Assembly (NCBI GenBank): GCA_045810285.1
Contig: JBJMWE010000155.1
Span: 1 to 64,000 of the forward strand
DNA from: Scleromatobacter sp045810285
GTDB taxonomy: Bacteria > Pseudomonadota > Gammaproteobacteria > Burkholderiales > Burkholderiaceae_C
Direction: 5' to 3'
DNA: 64,000 nucleotides
The translations under genes were made by a program, and so were the position numbers. The number at the start of each line of letters is the position of its first letter. Position 1 is the first letter of the stretch. This document shows, piece by piece, positions 8,438 through 16,803 of the stretch. The notes under the pieces are model-generated. The model saw only the letters and a list, made by a program, of their open reading frames with translations. It was not told the origin of the DNA and did no database searches.

Positions 8438-9494
8438 AGTCCCGGCGCCGGAACGCCAGCCAGCCGGCCAGGCCGGTGAAGCCGCCGACCAGCGCGGCCA
8501 CCCACAGGAAGCCGTGCGGATCCTGCGCGAGCGGAATGCCGCCGACGTTCATGCCCAGCAGGCCGGCCACCAGGTTGATGGGCAGGGCGAGCACCGTCAC
8601 GACGGTCAGCGTGAACACGCTCGAATTGGTGTGCTCGCCGACCTGCGCGGCGATCTCGTCCTGCAGCAGCTTGATGCGATCCTGCAGGGAATCGAGGTCG
8701 CGCAGCACCAGCGAGAACTCCTCGGTGGCCTGGCGCAGCGCGTCGAGATCCGACTCGCTCGTCCACGGCGGCGGCTGGCGCAGCAGTCGGAACAGCGCGC
8801 CGGGCTCGGGCGCGAGTAGGCGCTGCAGGCGCACCAGCACGCGGCGCAGCCTGCCGAGATCCTCGCGCTTGTCGCCCAGGCGGCCGACGAGCAGCTTGTC
8901 CTCCACCTCGTCGACCTGCAGCGTGGCCTGGCGCACGATGCGCACCATCACGTCGCCCTGGTCGCGCAGCAGGCGGTCCAGGAACTGGAGCGACGAGCGG
9001 AACGTGATGCCCTGGCGCACCGCGTGGCGCAGGCGGTCGATCGAGCGCAGCGCATGCACGCGCGCCGTGATCGCCATGCGCGGGCCGACGTTGGCCCACA
9101 GCGTCTCGATCTGCGACGGGTCGAACGAGAACTCGAACGACACGTCGTTGACGACCGCCACCAGCGTGTCGCGCGCGTCCTCGATGCGGGTCGAGCGCGA
9201 GCCCTCGTGCAACGCCTCGAAGAACTCCGGCGCGACGGCCAGGTGCTTCGCGAGCCAGGGCTCGGCGCCCGTGTCGGTCAGGTTGAAGTGCAGCCAGACG
9301 AAATCGCCCGGGCCGGCGGCGGGCTCGTGGGCCAGCCAGGCCAGCGCACCGGCCAGGTCGATCGCCACGCCCGGCGCGCCGCCGGCGAACAGGTAGCCGC
9401 AGATCAGGCCGTTCGGGTCGGAGCCGTAGCGCATGTCGCCCAGGGCGGACGACGGCATGCCGGCGCTGCGCGCGATGTTCTCCTGCTGGCTCAT
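8436..9494 (-). CDS. CorA/ZntB-family divalent cation transporter
   Basis: A 352-residue protein of the 2-TM-GxN family. It has a long soluble N-terminal funnel domain (about 1-285, largely helical, with DRLLRDQGDVMVRIVRQA and LDSLQDRIKLLQDEIAAQVGEHTN). Two C-terminal membrane helices follow, separated by the pore-loop motif GMNVGG (314-319). In the family GMN marks Mg2+/Co2+ or Zn2+ channels; the N-terminal wording (GYLFAGG, WLHFNL) is closest to ZntB-like members, which handle zinc. ATG at 9494 precedes the conserved beginning; longer frames upstream lack homology. Inner-membrane location. Confidence 0.88.
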   Translation of the reverse strand: MSQQENIARSAGMPSSALGDMRYGSDPNGLICGYLFAGGAPGVAIDLAGALAWLAHEPAAGPGDFVWLHFNLTDTGAEPWLAKHLAVAPEFFEALHEGSRSTRIEDARDTLVAVVNDVSFEFSFDPSQIETLWANVGPRMAITARVHALRSIDRLRHAVRQGITFRSSLQFLDRLLRDQGDVMVRIVRQATLQVDEVEDKLLVGRLGDKREDLGRLRRVLVRLQRLLAPEPGALFRLLRQPPPWTSESDLDALRQATEEFSLVLRDLDSLQDRIKLLQDEIAAQVGEHTNSSVFTLTVVTVLALPINLVAGLLGMNVGGIPLAQDPHGFLWVAALVGGFTGLAGWLAFRRRD

Positions 9495-9609
9495 GGCCGT
9501 GACCCTCCCTTGACGACCGGTGGATGGTAGCGCGCGAGCTTGCAGGACTTTTACAGGCGCGTGGCAAGATCGACGCCATCGGCACCCGGTGCCTTCTCGA
9601 CCGCATCGC

Positions 9610-10833
9610 ATGAACGTCTCCCTGCGCGCGAGCGCCGCCCTGCTCGCAGCCTCGCTCACACTTCCGGCCCTGGGCGCCGACGCGCCGGCCACGACCGCCT
9701 CCGCCGCCTCTGCCGCGTCCCCGGCCGCCCCGCCCGCTGCCGGCGTCCGATGCGCGGCGCCCACCGCCGACAAGGCCGCCAACCGGGCCTGCGCCCTGGC
9801 CCTGGCCAAGGTCGCCGACACCGACCGCGCCGCCAACCGCAACGACGCGGCGCTGGCCGCGCTGGCGCGCGCCGACCAGTTCGCGCCGGACGACCTGCGC
9901 TTCGTCACCGCACGCGCGGGCCTGCAGCTGAAGCTGGCCAATCAGCTCACGCCGGCCGGCATCGAGGCCGCGGCCGCCGCCGCGCCGGGTGACGTGGGCA
10001 TGGCGATGATGCATGCCGAGCTGTCGCTGGCCCGCAAGGACTGGCCGGCGGCGCTCGCCGACATCGACCGCGTCATCGCCAGGCGCCCCGACGCGGCGCA
10101 GGCCTGGGAGTCGCGCGCGTCCATCAACGTGGCCAAGCCGGATTTCGCGGCCGCGCGCCTGGACGTCGAGCACGCGCTCCTGCTCGACCCGAAGTCGCCC
10201 ACCGTGCTGCGCCTGCGCGGCGTGCTGCGCAACAACAGCGGCGACCACGCCGGCGCGCTGGCCGACTACCAGGCCGCGCACGCGCTCGCGCCGCGCCCCG
10301 ACGACCCCTTCGTCATCGGCTCCACGCAGTTCCTGCAGCGCCAGTTCGGCGACGCCGCGGCCTCGCTGGCCAGGCGCCCGCCCGCCGCGCCGGACGGCCT
10401 GTACTGGCGCATCTGGCGCTACCTCGCGCTCGCCCGCCTGACAGGCATGGAACGCGCCGCGGGCGCGCTGGGCCCCGGCACGCCGCCCGGCCCCGGCCTG
10501 CCGTGGCCCGGGCCGGTGATCGACTTCCTGCACGGCGCGATCCCCGCGGCCACGCTGCTGGCCGACGCGAAGCGCGCGCAGGACGCGCGCGACCTGTCGC
10601 AGGTCTGCGAGGCGCACTTCTACCTGGCCGAGGACGCGTTGCTGCGCCAGCGCCCCGACGCCGTCGAGCAGTTCCGCACCGCCGCCAAGGAGTGCCCCAT
10701 CAACTTCCACGAGTACGAAGGCGCGACGGCCGAACTGCGCGCGATGGGCCTGCCGCTCGCCGCGCCCGGGCCCACGGTGGCGGCGGCGCAGGCGGCAGCC
10801 TCTGCGGCTTCTGCGGCGTCACAGGCGAAATGA
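9610..10833 (+). CDS. Secreted tetratricopeptide-repeat protein
   Basis: A 407-residue protein with a signal peptide (MNVSLRASAALLAASLTLPALGA) and then a low-complexity Ala/Pro linker to about residue 45. Helical TPR-like repeats run from about 60 to 260 (for example RNDAALAALARADQFAPDDLRF, KDWPAALADIDRVIARRPDA, DHAGALADYQAAHALAPRPDD), followed by a helical C-terminal part with two cysteines. TPRs mediate protein-protein contacts, here in the periplasm or envelope. The ATG lies about 115 bp from the divergent CorA-type gene. The closing residues (AAQAAASAASAASQAK) are again low-complexity. Specific partner unknown. Confidence 0.82.
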   Translation: MNVSLRASAALLAASLTLPALGADAPATTASAASAASPAAPPAAGVRCAAPTADKAANRACALALAKVADTDRAANRNDAALAALARADQFAPDDLRFVTARAGLQLKLANQLTPAGIEAAAAAAPGDVGMAMMHAELSLARKDWPAALADIDRVIARRPDAAQAWESRASINVAKPDFAAARLDVEHALLLDPKSPTVLRLRGVLRNNSGDHAGALADYQAAHALAPRPDDPFVIGSTQFLQRQFGDAAASLARRPPAAPDGLYWRIWRYLALARLTGMERAAGALGPGTPPGPGLPWPGPVIDFLHGAIPAATLLADAKRAQDARDLSQVCEAHFYLAEDALLRQRPDAVEQFRTAAKECPINFHEYEGATAELRAMGLPLAAPGPTVAAAQAAASAASAASQAK

Positions 10834-10986
10834 TCCGGCTCCGGGGCGCTCCAGCCTGGGCAGGCGCTCGCTGCGGATTTCAGTACCTGTGAATGAAACC
10901 GACGCGCCGGGACCGCTCGTCGCCGTCGGGCCCCGCAGACACTCGAGTGAGCGTACGGGGCAGTCAAGCAACGATGGACGCGGCGT

Positions 10987-12003
10987 TTACTGGAGACGGC
11001 AGATCGACTGCGAGTTCGACCATTCCTTTTGCACCGTGTAGGTCACGCCGTCCGTGCCGACGACGCTGCCCTGCTGGGCGTTGCAGATGTCGCCGATCTC
11101 GCCGTACGTCCGGTTGTACCAGGCCAGGGGCGAGGCGTAGGTCGTCGCAATGCCGACGTCGGGATCGGTGACCGTCTCGATCATCTCGTGCGAAGCGACG
11201 GAGCTCATGTTGTTGAACGGCGAGCTTGCACCGCAGCCGACGTCGCAGCCGGACCCGGCGCTGTTGTCCGGGTGGACGCCGTACGTCCAGGTCGCGGAAC
11301 TTCCGACCACCGTGCCGTGATAGGCGCAGAAGCCGCCGGAGACGCAGGAGTTCGAACCGCCCTGGCTGATCGTCTTGCCCTTGGGGAAGAACACCGCGTA
11401 GTAGGTGTTGGCATTGGGCGCGGCGAGGTGGCCGGCGCTGATCTGCGCAGCCAGTTCCGCCTGGACCTGCGCGTCGGTGATGGTGCTGCCGTTGCGCGAG
11501 CTCGAGGGCGTGATCGCGACCTGGCCCGCGAAGTTGCCGTAGCCGATCGTCTGCGTCGTCTTGCCGCTGCCGCTGCCGTAGTCGCCGTTGAGCCAGCTGA
11601 AGTACGGGCTGCCGACGACGCCGCCATAGAACGCGGACATCGTGCCGGAACCGGTGCCCTGGACGAAGGACTGGTAGGTGCCGCTGCCGTACAGCACCTG
11701 GATCACCTTGATGTTCTTGACGACCGGGCCACCGTAGTAGGTCAGCGTCTTGCCTGACGCCCGCTTGGCCAGGGTGCCGGCATGCAACTGAGCTTCGGCA
11801 GCGGCCCGCCGGGCGGCCACGGAATCGGGCATCGCGAGCGACTGTGGGTCGTTCTTCCAGTGGATCCCGCGTGGCGCCTCCGCGTTGGCAGCGGTGTCGG
11901 GCATGGCCTTGATGGGCTCCTGGGCCAGGGCGCCGAACGCAGCGGCTGCGAGCGCGGACAGGACGATGGGACGGGCAAGACGACCGGGAACATCGATATT
12001 CAT
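10987..12003 (-). CDS. EXORDIUM-like (Phi_1-type) secreted protein
   Basis: A 338-residue protein with a signal peptide (about 1-28, ending AALAQ). The body matches the layout of the plant EXORDIUM/PHI-1 family. LTYYGGPVVKNIKVIQVLYG (87-106) corresponds to their LTYHxGP...IWYG start, and YYAVFFPKG is followed by a CVSGGFCAYHG cysteine segment. SHEMIETVTDPDVG (271-284) and YGEIGDIC (300-307) correspond to the family HE-x2-E-x2-TDP and EIGDLC blocks. The HExxE motif resembles a zinc-peptidase site, but enzymatic activity is unproven for the family. Secreted or periplasmic; several cysteines could form disulfides. Divergent from a DsbC-like gene. Confidence 0.75.
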   Translation of the reverse strand: MNIDVPGRLARPIVLSALAAAAFGALAQEPIKAMPDTAANAEAPRGIHWKNDPQSLAMPDSVAARRAAAEAQLHAGTLAKRASGKTLTYYGGPVVKNIKVIQVLYGSGTYQSFVQGTGSGTMSAFYGGVVGSPYFSWLNGDYGSGSGKTTQTIGYGNFAGQVAITPSSSRNGSTITDAQVQAELAAQISAGHLAAPNANTYYAVFFPKGKTISQGGSNSCVSGGFCAYHGTVVGSSATWTYGVHPDNSAGSGCDVGCGASSPFNNMSSVASHEMIETVTDPDVGIATTYASPLAWYNRTYGEIGDICNAQQGSVVGTDGVTYTVQKEWSNSQSICRLQ

Positions 12004-12316
12004 GGCGCAATCCTCTCGGGTGGATGGGATGTCGAATGGATGGCCACGGCTCGATCGGAGAATGGCCATCAGGCACATTAGTCGTCCTTCTTCCGGAATG
12101 ACATCGGGCTGGGCCCAGAGGTTGCGCAGATGCGATACCCGAAATGGGGTATGCGCGATGTTCGAAAGCCGTCGACGACGGCTCTCACCGCCCCTGCGCG
12201 CCACGCGCTCGCCAATGTCGGCCGCACGTACCGGGGACTTTCCCTGCCCGGGTCGACGCCCTTCAGGCGCGCGTCGCCACGAGCGCGGTGCAAGAATCGA
12301 CGTCGAGGTCAAGCCG
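12004..12316. other. Intergenic region between EXORDIUM-like and DsbC-like genes
   Basis: This 313-bp divergent promoter region contains no convincing gene. The only structure noticed is an inverted repeat ATACCC-N6-GGGTAT at 12135-12152, within slightly longer imperfect arms, that could be an operator. No recognisable consensus promoter was identified. Confidence 0.5.
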
Positions 12317-13066
12317 ATGTCCACTGAACGAACCCCGTCGATCCTTGCCGCGGCATTGCCGCTCGTCCTGGCGAGCGCCGGCGCCTTCGCCGACGAAGCG
12401 GCCATACGTCATGCCCTCGCCGATCGACTTCCCGATCTGCCGCGCATCGACGAGATCACGAAGTCGCCCGTCCAGGGCCTCTACGAAGTGCGCTACAACG
12501 GCACCGAGATCCTTTACAGCAGCGAGAACGGCGACTATGTGTTCGTCAATGGATCGCTCGTCGAGACCCATTCGCGACAGAACCTGACGGAAGCCCGCAG
12601 CCAGAGCTTCATGGTCACGGACTTCGACAGGCTGCCGATCAAGGACGCCATCGTGATTCGCCAAGGCAACGGCTCTCGACGCATGGCCATGTTCGTCGAC
12701 CCGAACTGCGAATACTGCAAGAACTTCGAGCGCGACCTGGCCAACGTCCATGACGTGACCATCTACGCGTTCATCATCCCCATCCTCGGGCCGGAGTCGA
12801 AGGCGCGGGCGCGCGACATCTGGTGCGCCAGCGATCCGGCCAAGGCCTGGCGCGACTGGATGCTGCGGCGCGTCGAGCCCACACGCGCGATGAAATGCGA
12901 CGTCGCGCCGCTCGAGCGCAATGTCGCCTTTGCCAGCCAGCAGCGCATCTCGGTCACGCCATCGCTGTTCTTCGGCGACGGCTCACGCAAGAAGGGCATC
13001 CTCACGGCCGACGCCGTCGAATCACGCCTGCGGGAAGCCGCGCCCCATGCCGCGGTGGCGCGCTAG
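12317..13066 (+). CDS. DsbC-family thiol:disulfide isomerase-like protein
   Basis: Periplasmic disulfide isomerase or reductase, 249 residues. A signal peptide (MSTERTPSILAAALPLVLASAGAFA) precedes the N-terminal dimerisation region (about 28-95, with VQGLYEVRYNGTEILYSSENGDYVFVNG typical of DsbC/G). A thioredoxin-like domain follows, with active site CEYC (131-134) after MAMFVDPN and the cis-proline loop ISVTPSLFF. Two further cysteines (IWCASD and MKCDV) match the second DsbC pair. ATG 12317 was chosen for the signal peptide. Its stop lies 11 bp before the next gene, suggesting one operon. Possibly it services the cysteine-rich secreted proteins nearby. Confidence 0.9.
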   Translation: MSTERTPSILAAALPLVLASAGAFADEAAIRHALADRLPDLPRIDEITKSPVQGLYEVRYNGTEILYSSENGDYVFVNGSLVETHSRQNLTEARSQSFMVTDFDRLPIKDAIVIRQGNGSRRMAMFVDPNCEYCKNFERDLANVHDVTIYAFIIPILGPESKARARDIWCASDPAKAWRDWMLRRVEPTRAMKCDVAPLERNVAFASQQRISVTPSLFFGDGSRKKGILTADAVESRLREAAPHAAVAR

Positions 13067-13077
13067 CCGTTGCCGGC

Positions 13078-14193
13078 ATGGTGGGCCGACTCGAGCGCAG
13101 GTGCACGGCCGTGGCTGCAGGCCAGGCGTCGCGCTGGGGATACGCCGCGGCGGCGTGCGCACTCCTGCTGTGCACGGCGGATCCGGCCAGAGGCGCATCG
13201 TCGAGTGCGCGCGACGCGGCGGGCAATCAATGGCGGGCCGTCAGCGATCCCTCGGACGACGCCCAGGGCTACGTGCTCGAACGTCTTGGCGCGAACGGCC
13301 AGTTCGATCCCGCATTCGGGCGTGGGGGCCGCCGCCCGCTCTCGATCGACGCAGCAGATGACGCGCCCTCGGCGCTTCGAGTGGACGACCGCGGACGCAT
13401 CTGGGTGACCGGCGCGAGCATCGCCGGCGCACAGCCGCAAGTCGTGGTCCTGCGCTACCTTTCCAACGGCGCCCCGGACCTCCACTGGGGCGTCCAAGGC
13501 AAGGCGCAGGTCAGCCCGGCTGGGCTGGCCATCAAACCGAACGACCTGCTGCCGCTTTCGGATGGCTCCCTGCTCGTGGCCGGCGTGGCCGCCAACGTGG
13601 AGCCGGCACGCGCCGTGGTCCTGCATCTGAAGGGCAACGGCCTGGTCGACACCGCCTTCGGTACGGCGGGCCTGTGGCAACGCTTCGGCGCCACGGACGG
13701 GTCGACGGCGACGCACCTGTCTGCCGCCGACAACGGCGCGGTGGCCGTGTGCGTGGTGGCGCGCGGCGAGCATCCGGTCGCGGAAATCTGGTCGATCGCG
13801 GCGGGGGCGCAGCAGCTCGTGCACCAACAGGCACTGGATCCGAACATCGATGGCGAAGGTCTTCGCGTGGCCTGGTCGAATGGACGCTGGTCATTCGGAA
13901 CCGGCGACGCCCCGACCGTCGCAGGACTGCCCGCCACGCTCGATCCGGCGCTATCCGTCGGAGCGCCCGGACAAGCCACTCCGGCATCCGCGCCATCGGA
14001 TCCGGGCCAGGGCGGATTCAGCCCCTTTGCCGCGGATCATCAGGTCGGTGCGCCGACTGCGAGTGGCCACGACGAATCGCGTTCCGGTTCGTCGGCGCTC
14101 GAATGGGCACCCTGGGCAGCGCTGGGCGCCGTGGTCGTGTTCGCGGGCGTCTTCTTCGGGCGCCGGCTTCGCAGCGAACGCCCGTCGTCCTGA
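13078..14193 (+). CDS. Delta-60-repeat-type beta-propeller protein with C-terminal membrane anchor
   Basis: A 371-residue envelope protein with an N-terminal hydrophobic signal or anchor (about 20-38). Three copies of the Delta-60 signature follow: NGQFDPAFGRGG, NGAPDLHWGVQG and NGLVDTAFGTAG. Between them lie strand-rich segments (IWVTGAS, LLVAGVA), as in beta-propeller-like repeat proteins. After a Pro/Ser-rich linker (about 290-335) a single C-terminal helix (ALEWAPWAALGAVVVFAGVFF) ends in Arg residues. The ATG is 11 bp after the DsbC-like stop, so they are probably co-transcribed. The function of such proteins is not known. Confidence 0.72.
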   Translation: MVGRLERRCTAVAAGQASRWGYAAAACALLLCTADPARGASSSARDAAGNQWRAVSDPSDDAQGYVLERLGANGQFDPAFGRGGRRPLSIDAADDAPSALRVDDRGRIWVTGASIAGAQPQVVVLRYLSNGAPDLHWGVQGKAQVSPAGLAIKPNDLLPLSDGSLLVAGVAANVEPARAVVLHLKGNGLVDTAFGTAGLWQRFGATDGSTATHLSAADNGAVAVCVVARGEHPVAEIWSIAAGAQQLVHQQALDPNIDGEGLRVAWSNGRWSFGTGDAPTVAGLPATLDPALSVGAPGQATPASAPSDPGQGGFSPFAADHQVGAPTASGHDESRSGSSALEWAPWAALGAVVVFAGVFFGRRLRSERPSS

Positions 14194-14251
14194 TGGGCCG
14201 GGGTCGTTGAACGGCTTGCTGGCCATTTGCCGCGAACGCGACCTTCTGGAC

Positions 14252-14293
14252 GCCGGCGAACGGCGGGTTACGCCTGCGGCTAACCCGCCCTAC
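14252..14293. repeat. REP-like palindromic repeat, family A
   Basis: A GC-rich imperfect palindrome: GGCGGGTTACGCC-TGC-GGCTAACCCGCC, flanked by GCCGGCGAAC and ending CCTAC. The same unit occurs as an inverted pair at 23736-23811 and once at 55624-55664. It lies downstream of the beta-propeller gene, where it could form a transcript-end hairpin. Confidence 0.85.
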
Positions 14294-14372
14294 GACAGGT
14301 GCGCCTCTGTCGCCGACACGTGCGTCCGCGCGGACGGGCGGGCGCCGGCGCGAAGCCGGCGGCCCTGCACGC

Positions 14373-15356
14373 TCACTTCAACTCGGTGGTGTAGTTCACC
14401 GGCACCCACTGCCAGGACTTCCCGGCCGCGCGCAGGTGGCCCAGGCCGGGGAACTGCAGGTGGGCGGCGGCCACGAGGGAGCCGTCCCTGGCCGCCTGCT
14501 TGAAGACGGCGTCGCGCGCGGCCGCGGCGGCCTTCGCGTCGGAATCGAAGTCGATCGTGACGCCGGGGTTGGGCAGCTGCACGGCCGCCACGTGGATCAG
14601 GTCGCCGATGACGACCAGGCGCTGGCCCTTGCTCTCGACGACGTAGCTGGTGTGGCCCGCCGTGTGGCCGTGCGTGGCGTGCGTGCGGATGCCCGGCACC
14701 GGCTCGCCGTCGGCGTCGAACGGCTGGTACTTGCCGGCCGCCACGTACGGGTTGACCGAGGCCATCGCGCCCTGGAAGAAACCCTTCATCCCCTCGGGCG
14801 CCTTGTCGAGGTTGGCCTGCGACAGCCAGAAGCCGGACTCCGCCTTGTCCGCATGCAGCGTGGCGTTGGCGAACACGCGCTGGCCGTTGGCCGACAGGCC
14901 GCCAACGTGGTCGGGGTGGAAGTGCGTGATGAAGATGTCGTCGACCTGCTCGGGCTTGTAGCCGGCCGCCTGGAGGCTGTCCAGCAGCTTGCCCAGCGTC
15001 GGGCCGAACAGCGTGCCGGAGCCGGCGTCGATCAGCACCAGCTTCGTGCCGGTGTTGACCAGGAACGCGTTGACCGAGGTCTCGAGCGGCGCCTTGACGA
15101 AGTCGCGCGCGAGCGCGGCGTTCGTCTTGGCAGCCGGCTCGTGCAGCAGCTTGGGGACGTCGAGGTCGACGGTGCCGTCGCTCAGCGCGGTGATCTCGAA
15201 GTCGCCCAGCATGGCGCGGTGGAAGCCGGGCGCCTGCGTGCGCACCTGGGGCGCGGCGGCCCGGGCGGCGGGCGACACGGCGAGCAGCGCGCCGCCGCCG
15301 AAGGCGATGGCGGCCGACAGGAGACTCAGTCGGAACAGGTTGGAAATGCGGTTCAT
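14373..15356 (-). CDS. Secreted MBL-fold metallo-hydrolase
   Basis: Metallo-beta-lactamase-fold hydrolase, 327 residues, with an N-terminal signal peptide (about 1-33, ending AARA), so periplasmic. The zinc-binding motif THFHPDHVGG (144-153) supplies His145, His147, Asp149 and His150. Further ligands are in ATHGHTAGHTSY and the Asp of VVIGDLIH. The sequence resembles lactonase or aryl-type hydrolases of the quorum-quenching-like branch, but the substrate cannot be told. It is divergent from a LysR-type gene 136 bp away, which probably regulates it. ATG 15356 gives the signal peptide. Confidence 0.9.
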   Translation of the reverse strand: MNRISNLFRLSLLSAAIAFGGGALLAVSPAARAAAPQVRTQAPGFHRAMLGDFEITALSDGTVDLDVPKLLHEPAAKTNAALARDFVKAPLETSVNAFLVNTGTKLVLIDAGSGTLFGPTLGKLLDSLQAAGYKPEQVDDIFITHFHPDHVGGLSANGQRVFANATLHADKAESGFWLSQANLDKAPEGMKGFFQGAMASVNPYVAAGKYQPFDADGEPVPGIRTHATHGHTAGHTSYVVESKGQRLVVIGDLIHVAAVQLPNPGVTIDFDSDAKAAAAARDAVFKQAARDGSLVAAAHLQFPGLGHLRAAGKSWQWVPVNYTTELK

Positions 15357-15492
15357 CAGGTTCTTTCGGTTCGTTCGAAGGCGGCTGGGACGCGGCCGAC
15401 CAGGGGTGCGGATCGCATTGTGTTGTTTTGCGATTTCCAGAACAATCACAATGTCCGCAAAGCATCGTTGCAATCGACGCAACCAAAAAGAC

Positions 15493-16479
15493 ATGATCGA
15501 CGCCCTCCACAGTTTCCTCGCGGTCGCCTCGTCCAGCAGCTTCTCGCAGGTGGCCAAGGCGCAGGCCGTCGCCGTGTCCTCGGTCACGCGCAAGATCGAC
15601 TGGCTGGAGGCCGAGATCGGCACGCGCCTGTTCCACCGCAGCTCGCGCCGCGTGATGCTCACCGATGCCGGCGAGCAGTTCCTGCCGCGCGCGCGCAACA
15701 TCCTCGCGGAACTGGCCCAGGCCAAGGACGCGCTGGCCTCGATCAACGCCGACCCGCGCGGCACGATGACCGTCACGGCGCCCACCATCTTCGGCCGCCG
15801 CCACCTGGCGCAGGCCGTCGGGAGTTTCCTGGAGCGCTATCCGATGATCGACGTCGACCTGCACGTGAGCGACGCGCTGGTGGATCTCGTCGAGCAGCGC
15901 ATCGACGTCGCGATCCGCATCGGCGTGCTGCCGGACTCCGACCTGCTCGCCACGCGCCTGGCGCCGCTGCGCCCGCTGGTGGTCGCCAGCCCGGGCTACC
16001 TCGCTCGCCACGGCCGTCCCGCGCGTCCGGAGGACCTCGTGCAGCACCACTGCATCACCGCCGCGACGCCGTCCGCAGTCGGCCCCGCCTGGCGCTTCGC
16101 CGGCGTCAACCGCGGCGCGGCGCTGCCGGTGCGCGGCAAGCTGCGCACCGACGACAAGGACTGCGCGCTGCAGGCCGCGCTGGCCGGCATCGGCATCGCC
16201 TGCCTGCCAAGCTGGGTGGTCAGCGAGGACATCGTCGGGGGCCGGCTGGTCTCGCTGTTTCCCGACATGCTGCCGCCCGAGCCGCAGACGCTGCCCGCGA
16301 TCCACGCGGTGCGCATGCCGGGCCGCTCATCCGAGGCCAAGGCGCGGCTGTTCATCGCCCACCTGCGCGAGGTGATCGGCGACACGCCCTATTGGGACGC
16401 CGCGCTCGATGGCGCTCGCGAGCCCTTGCGCGCGCGCGTGACGCGCGCGCGCAGGCAGCCGACGGCCGCCACGCCGTGA
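15493..16479 (+). CDS. LysR-family transcriptional regulator
   Basis: A 328-residue LysR-type regulator. The winged helix-turn-helix occupies residues 1-60 (MIDALHSFLAVASSSSFSQVAKAQAVAVSSVTRKIDWLEAEIGTRLFHR region). The effector-binding domain (about 85-295) has the phrases GTMTVTAPTIFGRRHLA, DVAIRIGVLPDSDLLATRL and LAGIGIACLPSWVV, typical of the CrgA/DsdC-like subgroup active on small aromatics or quinones. Divergent from the MBL hydrolase, the usual arrangement for a LysR target. The C-terminal 30 residues are an Arg/Ala-rich tail. The inducer is unknown. Confidence 0.92.
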   Translation: MIDALHSFLAVASSSSFSQVAKAQAVAVSSVTRKIDWLEAEIGTRLFHRSSRRVMLTDAGEQFLPRARNILAELAQAKDALASINADPRGTMTVTAPTIFGRRHLAQAVGSFLERYPMIDVDLHVSDALVDLVEQRIDVAIRIGVLPDSDLLATRLAPLRPLVVASPGYLARHGRPARPEDLVQHHCITAATPSAVGPAWRFAGVNRGAALPVRGKLRTDDKDCALQAALAGIGIACLPSWVVSEDIVGGRLVSLFPDMLPPEPQTLPAIHAVRMPGRSSEAKARLFIAHLREVIGDTPYWDAALDGAREPLRARVTRARRQPTAATP

Positions 16480-16531
16480 ACCCTGCCAGCACGACCCGCC
16501 GTCGGGCGGACGAGCGCAGGCCGATCACCGA

Positions 16532-16755
16532 GGGGTCTGGCCTTTCCCGCGTCCGCGCACTCCAGCCGGCAAGAGCGAAAGACGTGGCCGCGGACAAGGG
16601 ACAGGCCTGACCCCGATCGCAAGCGAGGGAGGCGGAGGCCAGGCGGCACGCCTGATCGCTAGCGGGGCCGGGGTCAGGCCTGTCCTCCACATCGCGGGAG
16701 CCTCCTCCACTCGCGGTCGATATCGCGGCGCGATGTCGAGGAAAGGCCAGACCCC
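16532..16755. repeat. REP-like element, family C (GGGGTCTGGCC...GGCCAGACCCC)
   Basis: Terminal inverted repeats GGGGTCTGGCC (16532-16542) and GGCCAGACCCC (16745-16755) enclose 202 bp. Inside is a perfect 16-bp inverted repeat (GGACAGGCCTGACCCC at 16599-16614, complement at 16670-16685). A second, shorter element with the same ends lies at 35551-35716. The element fills most of the 324-bp gap between the LysR gene and the peptidase; no gene is seen in that gap. Confidence 0.8.
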
Positions 16756-16803
16756 TCCGCGCTTCCTCGCCGCGATCGACGACCGCCTCGTGGGCCGCCG
16801 GGA

